From ZC4RG25 sp023428365 (GTDB taxonomy: Bacteria; Pseudomonadota; Alphaproteobacteria; Rhizobiales; Hyphomicrobiaceae): a DNA stretch of 64,000 nt. This document shows, in pieces, positions 42,559 to 49,886 of the stretch; positions within the stretch are counted from its first letter, which is position 1; the number at the start of each line of letters is the position of its first letter. Below the pieces are notes generated by a model, which did no database searches, was not told where the DNA came from, and worked only from the letters and a program-made list of their open reading frames with translations. Position numbers and translations under genes: made by a program. The stretch covers positions 62,001 through 126,000 of the forward strand of contig JBNOAI010000003.1 of NCBI GenBank assembly GCA_050283925.1. The letters run 5' to 3'.

Positions 42559-42963
42559 ATGGAAGACTCCAAGCACCCGTCCTCCGAGCGTGGCTTCGCC
42601 TCGATGGATCCAGAGAAGCAGCGCAGCATTGCCCGCAAGGGCGGAGAAAGCGTTCCCTCATTCAAACGTAGCTTCGCCCAGGATCCGCAGCTTGCGGCCC
42701 AAGCAGGACGAAAGGGCGGAGCAAATGTGCCCGCTGAAAAGCGCAGCTTTTCACAGAACCATAGTCTGGCATCTCAGGCCGGGCGAAAGGGCGGCGAAAG
42801 CGTGCCGCGCGAAAAGCGCAGCTTCTCGCAGAACCACGCTTTGGCTGCCCAGGCCGGACGCAAAGGCGGTGAAAGCGTCCCTGCCGAAAAGCGCAGTTTT
42901 TCGCTCGATCGCGATCTGGCCGCGCAAGCCGGCCGCAAAGGTGGCGAGAACCGCTCGCGCTAG
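42559..42963 (+). CDS. KGG-repeat general stress protein
   Basis: A 134-residue hydrophilic protein of tandem 25-residue units of the type EKRSFSQNHALAAQAGRKGG with ESVP links. Four full units follow a shorter first one. The KGG motif family includes GsiB of Bacillus and Con-10 of Neurospora, small stress-induced proteins thought to protect against water loss. Two EcfG-type promoters lie upstream, which fits. The ATG at 42559 opens MEDSKHPSSERGF, and longer frames lack repeat-like sequence. Confidence 0.88.
   Translation: MEDSKHPSSERGFASMDPEKQRSIARKGGESVPSFKRSFAQDPQLAAQAGRKGGANVPAEKRSFSQNHSLASQAGRKGGESVPREKRSFSQNHALAAQAGRKGGESVPAEKRSFSLDRDLAAQAGRKGGENRSR
42658..42957 (+). repeat. four 75-bp in-frame repeats in the KGG gene
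   Basis: Residues 34-133 consist of four 25-codon units, each with KRSF near its start and AGRKGG near its end. The units differ slightly, so they are not a recent expansion. Confidence 0.85.
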
Positions 42964-43000
42964 CCGCCCGTCAAACCCCACAATGAAAGGATAGCGTCGT

Positions 43001-43180
43001 ATGCCGCATCCAAACCCCAATCCTCCGAAACCGGGCGATGTCCCCGGCCAGACACCTGATCCGATGCCTGTGCCGCCGCCAATCGATCCGACGCGTCAGC
43101 CGGGCGGTCCTGAGCGCGATCCCGTCGGCGAACCGGATAAGGCGGACAGAATAGCAAGAAGCGCAATGCTGCAAGATTGA
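43001..43180 (+). CDS. 59-residue proline-rich microprotein
   Basis: Direct translation gives 59 residues, beginning MPHPNPNPPKPGDVPGQTPD and ending RSAMLQD, with a TGA at 43178-43180. Proline makes up nearly a third of it. AAAGGA lies 9 bp before the ATG. It sits between the KGG-repeat gene and ku on the same strand. The function is unknown, probably disordered. Confidence 0.65.
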   Translation: MPHPNPNPPKPGDVPGQTPDPMPVPPPIDPTRQPGGPERDPVGEPDKADRIARSAMLQD

Positions 43181-43227
43181 GCCGGCATACCGCCCGGCGC
43201 TTATATGTGCGACGCGCTTTTCTCCAT

Positions 43228-43253
43228 TTGTATTTGCGTATTGTATTTGCGTA
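43228..43253 (+). repeat. 13-bp tandem repeat before ku
   Basis: TTGTATTTGCGTA occurs twice without a gap (43228-43240 and 43241-43253), 19 bp before the ku start codon. It probably contributes promoter or operator elements. Confidence 0.9.
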
Positions 43254-43272
43254 AATTGGAGCTGCGAAGACC

Positions 43273-44157
43273 ATGCCGAGATCGAGTTGGAAGGGCTACC
43301 TCAAGCTCTCCCTCGTTTCCTGCCCGGTAGCCCTATTTCCGGCGATCAGCAGCCGCGAGCGGGTCTCGTTCCACGTCATGAATCGCGACACCGGCAATCG
43401 TACCAAATACCTTGTGGTCGATAGCGAGACTCAGGAGCCGGTCGACTCCGAAAACCGCGTGCGTGGGTACGAAGTCGCCAAGAATCAATATGTTTATGTC
43501 GAAGACGATGAAATCGACGCCGTAAAAATCGACAGCACCCACACCATCGATATCGACAATTTCGTACCCCGCGATCAGGTCGACGAGATGTATCTCGACA
43601 CGCCGTATTATCTGGCGCCTGACGATAAAATCGGCGAGGAAGCCTATCTCGTTATCCGTGAGGCGATGGAGAAGGAGCATATGGTCGGCGTCGCGCGCAT
43701 CGTCATGGCGCGCCGCGAGCGGATGCTGATGATCGAGCCACGCGGTAAAGGCCTTCTGGCGACAACGCTACGCAATGCCAACGAGGTGCGCAGCGATGAG
43801 GCCTATTTCGAGGGCATCTCCGACATGGAGCTGCCGGATGAAATGCTCTCGATCGCCACCGATATCATCGAGCGCAAATCAGCGAAATTCGATCCGAAGA
43901 AATTCCAGGACCGTTATGAGCAGGCTCTCGTCGCCCTGATCGAATCGAAGCGGTCCGGCAAGGCAGCGCCAGCTCCATCTGCGCCGCCTCAGCGCCAGAC
44001 CATCAATCTGATGGAAGCCTTGCGCCGCAGCCTTGAAGGCGAGACCGGTAGCAGTGCGCGATCCGCCTCCTCGTCCCGCCGGCCATCGCAGGCGCGCACC
44101 GCGGCACGCTCCAGCCGGCGGCCACATACTAAAAAGAGCACCAGGAGGGCCTCGTGA
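43273..44157 (+). CDS. ku: non-homologous end-joining protein Ku
   Basis: A 294-residue bacterial Ku. The start PRSSWKGYLKLSLVSCPVAL and RVSFHVMNRDTGNR are typical of the family. The beta-barrel DNA ring spans roughly residues 1-230; the basic tail after residue 255 (RRPSQARTAARSSRRPHTKK) should aid DNA threading and LigD contact. It binds double-strand ends and recruits LigD, whose gene overlaps by 4 bp. Confidence 0.95.
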   Translation: MPRSSWKGYLKLSLVSCPVALFPAISSRERVSFHVMNRDTGNRTKYLVVDSETQEPVDSENRVRGYEVAKNQYVYVEDDEIDAVKIDSTHTIDIDNFVPRDQVDEMYLDTPYYLAPDDKIGEEAYLVIREAMEKEHMVGVARIVMARRERMLMIEPRGKGLLATTLRNANEVRSDEAYFEGISDMELPDEMLSIATDIIERKSAKFDPKKFQDRYEQALVALIESKRSGKAAPAPSAPPQRQTINLMEALRRSLEGETGSSARSASSSRRPSQARTAARSSRRPHTKKSTRRAS

Positions 44158-46652
44158 GTGTGGACCTGCGGGACTACACAACGAAACGTGATTTCTCCAA
44201 AACCTCAGAACCGCGTGGCGCACAGCGCAAAACAATCGGCGACAACAAGCTAACGTTTGTCGTCCAAAAGCACGCCGCACGCAGGTTGCATTATGACTTG
44301 CGACTTGAGTTGGACGGCACACTGAAAAGCTGGGCCGTCGCTAAAGGGCCTAGTCTCGTTCCTGGCGAGAAGCGGCTGGCCATCCACGTCGAAGATCACC
44401 CGCTCGAGTACGGCAGCTTTGAAGGCAATATTCCGAAAGGGCAATACGGCGCCGGTTCTGTCATCGTCTGGGATCGCGGGACGTGGCTGCCGGATGGCGA
44501 TCCGCACAAGGGACTGGCGAAGGGCCATCTCGCATTCGACCTCAACGGCAGCAAGCTCAAGGGGCATTGGCACCTTGTCCGCATGAAGCGTCGGCCGAAG
44601 GAAAAGCAGGAAAGCTGGCTACTAATCAAGTCGGATGACGCCGCTGCACGCGGCCAGAAAGACCCCGATATTCTCGACGAAAAACCCAATTCCGTCGTTA
44701 CACGTAAATCCGTCGAAGCTGTCGCCAAGTCTGGCGCAGGCACAGCCGTGCCGTCTTTTATCGAACCCTGCCTCGCCAAACTTGCCGACAAGCCCCCAAC
44801 GGGCAAGTCATGGATTCACGAAATCAAGTTCGATGGATATCGCATTCAGGCGTGTAAAGGCGGAGACAAGGTCACGCTGTTCACGCGGAGTGGCCTGAAT
44901 TGGACCGGGAAATTCGGCGCGCTTTCCGAAGCCTTCAAGGCGATTCCTGCGGATACCGCCGTGATCGATGGAGAGCTTGTCGTCGAGAAGCACAACGGCG
45001 TACCGAGCTTCTCTGCGCTCCAGCTCGCCCTGAAGAACGGCCGGAGCGATGAGCTGCGCTACTACGCGTTCGACCTGCTCTCTCGCGATGGTAAAGACCT
45101 GCGGCAGCTCCCTCTGTCAAAGCGCAACAAGCAACTCCGCGAGATTCTTGCAGGATTGCCCGAAGACAGCCCGATCCGCGTCAGCGAGCATCTGTCCTTC
45201 GACGGTAAAGCCGTTCTCGACCAGGCGTGTCGGATGGGCCTCGAGGGGATCGTATCGAAACGCATCGACCGCCCCTACCAATCAGGCCGCGGCAGCGATT
45301 GGATCAAGTCGAAATGCACGCATAGCGACGAATTCGTCGTGATCGGATATTCCGCCTCCACCACCACGCGCCGCGCGATCGGCTCACTTGCACTCGCCCA
45401 ATATGATGGAGACCGTCTTGTTTATCGCGGGCGCGTCGGAACCGGCTTCAGCGAGGAGCAGACTGCCGCGCTGTTCAAGAAACTCGAGCCGCTGAAACGC
45501 TCCACGCCTCCGCTCGATCATCTACCGCCGGAGGAAAAAGGCCGTGGCTTACGCTGGACCGATCCGGAAATTGTCGCAGACATCGAGTTTCGCAACTGGA
45601 CACATGGCAGCCTTATCAGCCATTCCGTATTCCGTGGACTTCGCGACGATAAGGCTGCATCCGAGGCAATATCGGAGGAAACGATGTCCGCACCTGCACG
45701 AGCTCCTCGCCTGCCCGAGTTCGACGACAGCAAGCTGACGCATCCCGAACGCCTGCTATGGCCGGACGTCGGCGTCACCAAGCTCGGCCTCGCTCAATTC
45801 TATGCGGAAATCTGGTCGTGGATGGCGCCGCACATCGTCAGGCGTCCACTCAGTTTGCTGCGCTGCCCGGAGGGGATCAGCGAAACCTGCTTCTTTCAAA
45901 AACACGCATGGGCAGGGCTCGATAGCAGCATCAAAAAAATCCGTCCGCACGGCGACGATCAGGACATCCTCTACATCGAAGACTTCGATGGCCTGCTGGG
46001 GCTCGTTCAAGCCAGCGTGCTGGAGCTGCATCCCTGGGGCAGCCTTATCGACGATATCGAACGGCCGGACCGGATCACGTTCGATCTCGATCCGGGGCCA
46101 GGCTTGCAGTGGACAGACGTGATCGAAGCCGCCCACGAGGTGCGCAGTGTCCTGAGCAAGGATGGTCTTGAGAGCTTCCTCAAAACGACGGGTGGCAAGG
46201 GATTGCACGTTGTGGTGCCACTCCGTCCGGGAGCGGACTGGCCAGCAGCCAAAGAGTATGCCCACTCCGTAGCTGAGCATATGGCCGCGCTGAAGCCAGG
46301 GCGCTACACGGCCTCGATGGCAAAGCGCTCACGCAACCGGCGGATCTTTATCGATTACCTCCGCAATGCGCGCGGAGCCACGGCGGTGGCCGCTTATTCA
46401 ACGCGCGCCCGCGACGGAGCGCCTGTTTCTACACCGATTGGTTGGGAAGAACTGAATTCAGGGGTCGGACCTGCACACTACAGCGTATCCAACCTGACAA
46501 CGCGCCTGCATCATCTTTCAGCTGACCCCTGGGCGGCGTTCAGTGAACTGCGGCAAACGCTCCCTGCCCCCACTAAAAAAGGGGGTGCGCGCCCGTCTAA
46601 AGGCAGAACCGGAAAGAACTCTGCACACAAGCCATCCAAACAGGGAACCTGA
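44154..46652 (+). CDS. ligD: multifunctional DNA ligase D
   Basis: An 832-residue NHEJ enzyme starting with GTG inside the ku stop. Domain order is phosphoesterase (about residues 30-160; QKHAARRLHYDLRLE with His40, His46, Asp48), ATP-dependent ligase (about 200-500; adenylated Lys225 in EIKFDGYR) and polymerase/primase (about 540-800; FFQKHA, ITFDLDPGPG). It trims, fills and seals broken ends held by Ku. The C-terminal tail is Lys/Gly-rich. Confidence 0.95.
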   Translation: MSVDLRDYTTKRDFSKTSEPRGAQRKTIGDNKLTFVVQKHAARRLHYDLRLELDGTLKSWAVAKGPSLVPGEKRLAIHVEDHPLEYGSFEGNIPKGQYGAGSVIVWDRGTWLPDGDPHKGLAKGHLAFDLNGSKLKGHWHLVRMKRRPKEKQESWLLIKSDDAAARGQKDPDILDEKPNSVVTRKSVEAVAKSGAGTAVPSFIEPCLAKLADKPPTGKSWIHEIKFDGYRIQACKGGDKVTLFTRSGLNWTGKFGALSEAFKAIPADTAVIDGELVVEKHNGVPSFSALQLALKNGRSDELRYYAFDLLSRDGKDLRQLPLSKRNKQLREILAGLPEDSPIRVSEHLSFDGKAVLDQACRMGLEGIVSKRIDRPYQSGRGSDWIKSKCTHSDEFVVIGYSASTTTRRAIGSLALAQYDGDRLVYRGRVGTGFSEEQTAALFKKLEPLKRSTPPLDHLPPEEKGRGLRWTDPEIVADIEFRNWTHGSLISHSVFRGLRDDKAASEAISEETMSAPARAPRLPEFDDSKLTHPERLLWPDVGVTKLGLAQFYAEIWSWMAPHIVRRPLSLLRCPEGISETCFFQKHAWAGLDSSIKKIRPHGDDQDILYIEDFDGLLGLVQASVLELHPWGSLIDDIERPDRITFDLDPGPGLQWTDVIEAAHEVRSVLSKDGLESFLKTTGGKGLHVVVPLRPGADWPAAKEYAHSVAEHMAALKPGRYTASMAKRSRNRRIFIDYLRNARGATAVAAYSTRARDGAPVSTPIGWEELNSGVGPAHYSVSNLTTRLHHLSADPWAAFSELRQTLPAPTKKGGARPSKGRTGKNSAHKPSKQGT

Positions 46653-47158
46653 TGGAACCTCTTCGTGTTTGGACAGTGCATTGCAAGAGCGTCTGGATGA
46701 ACATGACATATCAAGAGAAGAGTTTGAACCGCTCCGTACTGCACCTGCTCTATCGAGCCATGCAGTGCGCGTCGAACATGTTCGAAGGTGAAATCGATGT
46801 GATGACACCTCGTCAGTTCGCGGTACTCGCTGCGTTGGACAACCTGGAAGATGGTGCCTCGCAAGCGATGCTGACGAAGCAGACGGGCATCGATCGATCG
46901 ACGTTGTCTGAGGTCGTACAGCGGCTATTGGCGAAGGGATTCGTCGCACGTCGCCGCAGTCCGACCGACAGGCGCGCCTATACGGTCAAGCTGACCCGAC
47001 AGGGCCGTGCGCGGCTGTCGTCGGTGCGGCCTGCCGTGGACAGGGTCGACGAGCACGTCATGAGCATGGTGCCCACCCGGCAGCGGGATGCCTTCGTCTC
47101 AGCCCTGACCTCGCTCGCAGAGAACTGCGAAAAGAGGCGCGGCGGCGAGGCTGATTGA
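46652..47158 (+). CDS. MarR-family transcriptional regulator
   Basis: A 168-residue protein with a winged helix-turn-helix: MTPRQFAVLAALDNLEDGAS, then TGIDRSTLSEVVQRLLAKGF and the wing RRRSPTDRRAYTVKLTRQG. The ATG overlaps the ligD stop by one base and follows CAGGGA; an inner ATG at 46697 is also possible. The helix NRSVLHLLYRAMQCA suits the dimer interface. The ligand and targets are unknown. Confidence 0.85.
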   Translation: MEPLRVWTVHCKSVWMNMTYQEKSLNRSVLHLLYRAMQCASNMFEGEIDVMTPRQFAVLAALDNLEDGASQAMLTKQTGIDRSTLSEVVQRLLAKGFVARRRSPTDRRAYTVKLTRQGRARLSSVRPAVDRVDEHVMSMVPTRQRDAFVSALTSLAENCEKRRGGEAD

Positions 47159-47225
47159 CCGGACGACGGTTGCATTCGGTCACGAGTGCCACCGAACTGA
47201 CGGTTGCCTGCCGAATGACAAGCGT

Positions 47226-47254
47226 CGCCCGCCTGTGAAAGTCACCGGCGGGCG
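47226..47254. terminator. hairpin between convergent MarR and DUF378 genes
   Basis: Stem CGCCCGCC/GGCGGGCG with an inner GTGA/TCAC extension across a one-base mismatch. No T-tract. Confidence 0.5.
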
Positions 47255-47316
47255 AATTGTCGTGCCCGACGATCAGCGCTGACACGCCGGTAGACGACTC
47301 GGTCCTCAGCCCAGTG

Positions 47317-47559
47317 TCACTCGCCGAAGCGATCGCGCCGGAAGCTCTCTCCACGCTCAGCCACTACTTCATCGCTGGAGAAGGCCTGAGACAACGGCAC
47401 CAGCTGATACAGCGCCGACAATCCGACGAGCACATAGAGCAGGCGTGAGAAACCACCGAAAATCGCCGCGATCAGATCCAGATTGAAGAGCCCGACCAAG
47501 CCCCAGTTCAATCCGCCGATAATGATGAGGCAGAGCGTTAACAGGTTGAGAGGTTTCAT
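47317..47559 (-). CDS. DUF378 domain membrane protein
   Basis: An 80-residue protein with two membrane helices (about residues 5-24 and 38-54). LTLCLIIIGGLNWGLVGLF is the DUF378 signature. A charged tail follows. An EcfG-type promoter on the minus strand (47595-47619) lies 36 bp upstream. The family has no assigned function. Confidence 0.9.
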   Translation of the reverse strand: MKPLNLLTLCLIIIGGLNWGLVGLFNLDLIAAIFGGFSRLLYVLVGLSALYQLVPLSQAFSSDEVVAERGESFRRDRFGE

Positions 47560-47594
47560 GATCTCTCCTCACGCATCAGTTCATCTCCCCGCCA

Positions 47595-47619
47595 AACGCT
47601 CGCCTCTTCCGCGAGTTCC
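47595..47619 (-). promoter_or_regulatory. EcfG-type promoter of the DUF378 gene
   Basis: On the minus strand: GGAAC (47619-47615), 16 bp, CGTT (47598-47595), a full consensus match facing the DUF378 start at 47559. Confidence 0.7.
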
Positions 47620-47742
47620 CGACGAGATCTTCGCGCTAGCGAACATACAGCCAAGCATAGTGCCCGAAGTAGCTTGCTGGCAGTCGACATAGCGTCGCCA
47701 ACCTCTCGCATCCCTGCACCTGGTCTGGACCTGGATCGAGGC

Positions 47743-47768
47743 GGAACGCCGCTCCGCCTGCACGCGTT
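47743..47768 (+). promoter_or_regulatory. EcfG-type promoter of the hsp20 gene
   Basis: GGAAC (47743-47747), 17 bp, CGTT (47765-47768), 35 bp upstream of the ATG at 47804. No CIRCE or ROSE-like heat-shock element was noticed. Confidence 0.6.
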
Positions 47769-47803
47769 GTAGGCGCAGCCAATCCCAGCCCAGGAGACCA
47801 ACC

Positions 47804-48388
47804 ATGCCAAATCTGTCACCGCGGCGATCCGGCGAACCAAGCTACTTTTCCGACCCTCTCTCCGATATTCGCCGAGAACTCGATAGCGTCTTTGAACGCT
47901 TCATGGGCGAAGGCTTCATGCCGATGGCGCGCGCTCTCACCGGAGCGTCGATGTCGCCCCAACTCGACATCCGCATGGAAGGTGGGAAGGTACAGCTTGA
48001 GATGGACCTGCCAGGCGTCAATCCCGACGACGTCGATATTACCTTGCAGGACAGGATGCTCACCATCAAGGGTGAACGTCACGAGGAACACAAAGAAGGA
48101 GAGGGCGACACGCAGTTCCGTGAGCGTCGTTTCGGACGTTTCGAGCGGCGGGTGCAGCTACCTGAAGGCATCGACGAGGACAGTCTGGATGCCCGCTTTG
48201 AGAAAGGCGTGCTGGCGATCAGTGCACGGCTGAAAAAGGGCTTGGAACAGCAGCGCCGCATTCGCATTGCCGGTGCTTCGGAAAAATCCGGCCGCTCGTC
48301 AGAACAGGCGCGCCGCGGCTCGGAAAAGGCAATGCCGACAGAGAAATCGGAAGGTCAGTCAGGCGGTACAAGTGCCCGGCCGCGATGA
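47804..48388 (+). CDS. Hsp20/alpha-crystallin family small heat shock protein
   Basis: A 194-residue holdase chaperone. The alpha-crystallin domain runs from about residue 49 (PQLDIRMEGGKVQLEMDLPG) to about 145, with FEKGVLAISA as the last strands. The C-terminal tail after residue 150 is long, Ser/Arg/Glu-rich and lacks an obvious IxI motif, which is unusual. CAGGAGA precedes the ATG. It prevents aggregation of unfolding proteins in the cytosol. Confidence 0.93.
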   Translation: MPNLSPRRSGEPSYFSDPLSDIRRELDSVFERFMGEGFMPMARALTGASMSPQLDIRMEGGKVQLEMDLPGVNPDDVDITLQDRMLTIKGERHEEHKEGEGDTQFRERRFGRFERRVQLPEGIDEDSLDARFEKGVLAISARLKKGLEQQRRIRIAGASEKSGRSSEQARRGSEKAMPTEKSEGQSGGTSARPR

Positions 48389-48414
48389 CAAAACCGCGTG
48401 AAATTTACGTAGTG

Positions 48415-48585
48415 TCAGGATGGAAACCAGCGCGGAAAGAATACGAAGTACAGCGCGCCTAATATCAGAACGGCGATCAGCGTCGACGAAATAAGGACCC
48501 GCAAATTAGTGCGGCTGCGACCTCCTTGCCGCGCCTCTACTGTGGTGCGTTCCGTGGGGGCCTCATCGTCATCCATCCGCGCCAC
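48415..48585 (-). CDS. small single-pass membrane protein
   Basis: A 56-residue protein. A GTG start at 48585 is preferred because AAAGGA stands 7 bp upstream; an in-frame ATG at 48651 is also open. The N-terminus is acidic, then ARQGGRSRTN, and the C-terminal half is one membrane helix (LRVLISSTLIAVLILGALYF) ending FFPRWFPS. It lies downstream of phyR on the same strand. The function is unknown. Confidence 0.65.
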   Translation of the reverse strand: MARMDDDEAPTERTTVEARQGGRSRTNLRVLISSTLIAVLILGALYFVFFPRWFPS

Positions 48586-48604
48586 GCGAAGTCCTTTCGA
48601 ATTC

Positions 48605-48638
48605 CGGGCACGGATGAGATTCAACACATCCGTGCCCG
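48605..48638. other. 12-bp perfect hairpin downstream of phyR
   Basis: CGGGCACGGATG (48605-48616) and CATCCGTGCCCG (48627-48638) with a 10-nt loop. No T-tract on either strand. It lies between the phyR stop and the small membrane gene and may protect the phyR transcript or uncouple the two genes. Confidence 0.65.
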
Positions 48639-48659
48639 CACTTATCTTCATCCCGGCAA

Positions 48660-48920
48660 TCAGGCAGCCCGGCGAGACCGCTGGTCAAAGAACAGCGCCT
48701 GACTGATCGTGGCCCGCAGCGTCTCGGGCTGATAGGGTTTGGTGATCAGGAATGTCGGCTCCGGCTTTTCGCCGGTCAGCAATTTTTCCGGATACGCCGT
48801 AATGAAGATCACCGGTACCTGGCATTGCCCAAGCAGATCGTTGACCGCATCGAGGCCGGAGCTGCCATCGGCGAGCTGGATATCGGCGAGGACGAGACCC
48901 GGACGATTGGTCATCATCAC
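48660..48920 (-). CDS. PhyR C-terminal receiver fragment
   Basis: 86 residues from an ATG that overlaps the stop of the N-terminal fragment. It holds the receiver's phospho-acceptor strand (VLADIQLADGS), FITAYPEKLL and the KPYQPET segment with the conserved lysine. If translated by reinitiation it could associate with the N-terminal piece; alone it lacks the acidic pocket. Confidence 0.5.
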   Translation of the reverse strand: MMMTNRPGLVLADIQLADGSSGLDAVNDLLGQCQVPVIFITAYPEKLLTGEKPEPTFLITKPYQPETLRATISQALFFDQRSRRAA

Positions 48921-48950
48921 ACGACGAGCTTCATCATCACACGACGAGCT
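48911..48950. repeat. exact 20-bp tandem duplication in phyR
   Basis: TCATCATCACACGACGAGCT occurs twice in direct succession (48911-48930, 48931-48950), with TCATC of a third copy after it. As 20 is not a multiple of 3, it shifts the phyR frame. Confidence 0.97.
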
Positions 48951-49471
48951 TCATCGCGCGTGCGGGCGACTGCCACGATACGATGCCCCAGCTCTTCCAG
49001 GATCTGCGTCAGATCCATGGCGATCAGCGGCTCGTCCTCGATGATGAGTGCCTCGGTCGCAACCTGCCGGGCGATTTCCTCGCCGGCACGAGCGAGAAGG
49101 TGCTGGGTCTCGGTTTCGCTTGCACCCAGAATGTCGGCTGTCTCCTGCAGGGTGAACCCTTCGACATGCCGCAGCAGGAAAGCCTGTCGCGAACGCGGCG
49201 TCATCGCGGAAACGTTGCGGTCGAAACCGGAAGCCCAGCTCTTTGGCCGCGTCTGCCATCCACTGGCAGCGACCGATGAAAGAATCTGCATGAACGTCTT
49301 GTAGAGACCCACACGGGGATCATCTGCCGCAGTAAACATCGCAGGATCTGCGACTAAGGTCTCCAACAGCTGCTCGACATAGGCGTCGCCACCAGCCTGA
49401 GATCCTGTCAAGGCCCGGGAGAATCGACGCAAATGTGGGATGTGCGAGCCAACAATGTTCGCTATCGACAT
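48917..49471 (-). CDS. PhyR N-terminal fragment (sigma-like domain and part of the receiver)
   Basis: 184 residues. It contains the whole sigma-like NepR-binding domain and the first two strands and helices of the receiver, then ends in four frameshifted residues. In intact PhyR the receiver holds the sigma-like domain in check until phosphorylated, so a truncated receiver could leave the domain unrestrained. This is inference. Confidence 0.55.
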   Translation of the reverse strand: MSIANIVGSHIPHLRRFSRALTGSQAGGDAYVEQLLETLVADPAMFTAADDPRVGLYKTFMQILSSVAASGWQTRPKSWASGFDRNVSAMTPRSRQAFLLRHVEGFTLQETADILGASETETQHLLARAGEEIARQVATEALIIEDEPLIAMDLTQILEELGHRIVAVARTRDEARRVMMKLVV

Positions 49472-49538
49472 GAGAAACTGCCCCTATGAATGCCCAGACG
49501 TTGATACTAGCGCGCCTTTGCTGGCGATTGTGTCTTAT

Positions 49539-49563
49539 GGAACGCGCTGATTGCTAGTTGGTT
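49539..49563 (+). promoter_or_regulatory. EcfG-type promoter 1 of nepR-ecfG
   Basis: GGAAC (49539-49543), 17 bp, GTT (49561-49563), upstream of nepR. With the second site it indicates autoregulation. Confidence 0.65.
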
Positions 49564-49595
49564 GCAACTGTATCTCAATTTTTTCGTTTCTCGAT

Positions 49596-49620
49596 GGAAC
49601 TGCGTATGATCCATCGCGTT
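49596..49620 (+). promoter_or_regulatory. EcfG-type promoter 2 of nepR-ecfG
   Basis: GGAAC (49596-49600), 16 bp, CGTT (49617-49620), full consensus, 47 bp before the nepR ATG. It lies 57 bp after promoter 1. Confidence 0.75.
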
Positions 49621-49667
49621 TGAAGGGTGGGCGCCGCTTGCGCCCGAGTGCACGGGGTCAAAAGTCA

Positions 49668-49886
49668 ATGAGCCAAGTCAAACGTAGGGCCTTGTCCGCC
49701 GGCGAGGCAACACACTCCAACGAGGGGGAACCGGTGGCGCCTGCGATCAACGAAATTGTCCAAGAACAAATCGGCGCGAAACTGAAGGCTCTGTTTGACG
49801 AGTCTGCGGCTCAGCCCGTACCGGACAGATTTGTCGAATTGCTTCAGGCACTTGCGGAGAAGGAAGACGGTGACCATGCAGACTGA
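49668..49886 (+). CDS. nepR: anti-sigma factor NepR
   Basis: A 72-residue NepR. The core NEIVQEQIGAKLKALFDESA, followed by PVPDRFVELLQALAEKE, matches the two helices that hold EcfG or PhyR. The ATG at 49668 leaves a short Ala/Glu-rich N-terminal tail, as usual. It overlaps ecfG by 11 bp, which couples anti-sigma and sigma synthesis. Confidence 0.92.
   Translation: MSQVKRRALSAGEATHSNEGEPVAPAINEIVQEQIGAKLKALFDESAAQPVPDRFVELLQALAEKEDGDHAD

Larger units (their letters stand above)
48660..49471 (-). pseudogene. phyR: phyR, general stress response regulator, frameshifted by a 20-bp tandem duplication
   Basis: Removing one copy of the 20-bp repeat at 48911-48950 gives a continuous 263-residue PhyR of normal length. 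Residues 1-115 form the sigma-factor-like domain that binds NepR (MTPRSRQAFLLRHVEGFTLQ is its region-4-like helix). Residues 135 on form the receiver, with EDEP as the acidic pocket and LVLADIQLADGSSG as the phosphorylation strand. As written, the receiver is cut after its second helix: the reading runs into KLVV and a TGA. The intact module would sequester NepR and free EcfG. The gene may be inactive, phase-variable, translated as two coupled pieces, or misassembled. Confidence 0.88.

Noticed and set aside
42658..42957. CRISPR-like repeat array
   Set aside because: The 75-bp units are in-frame protein repeats (KGG family) without unique spacers.
42960..43274. 104-codon minus frame between the KGG gene and ku
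   Set aside because: The plus-strand 59-residue frame has a ribosome site and coherent composition; the minus frame has neither.
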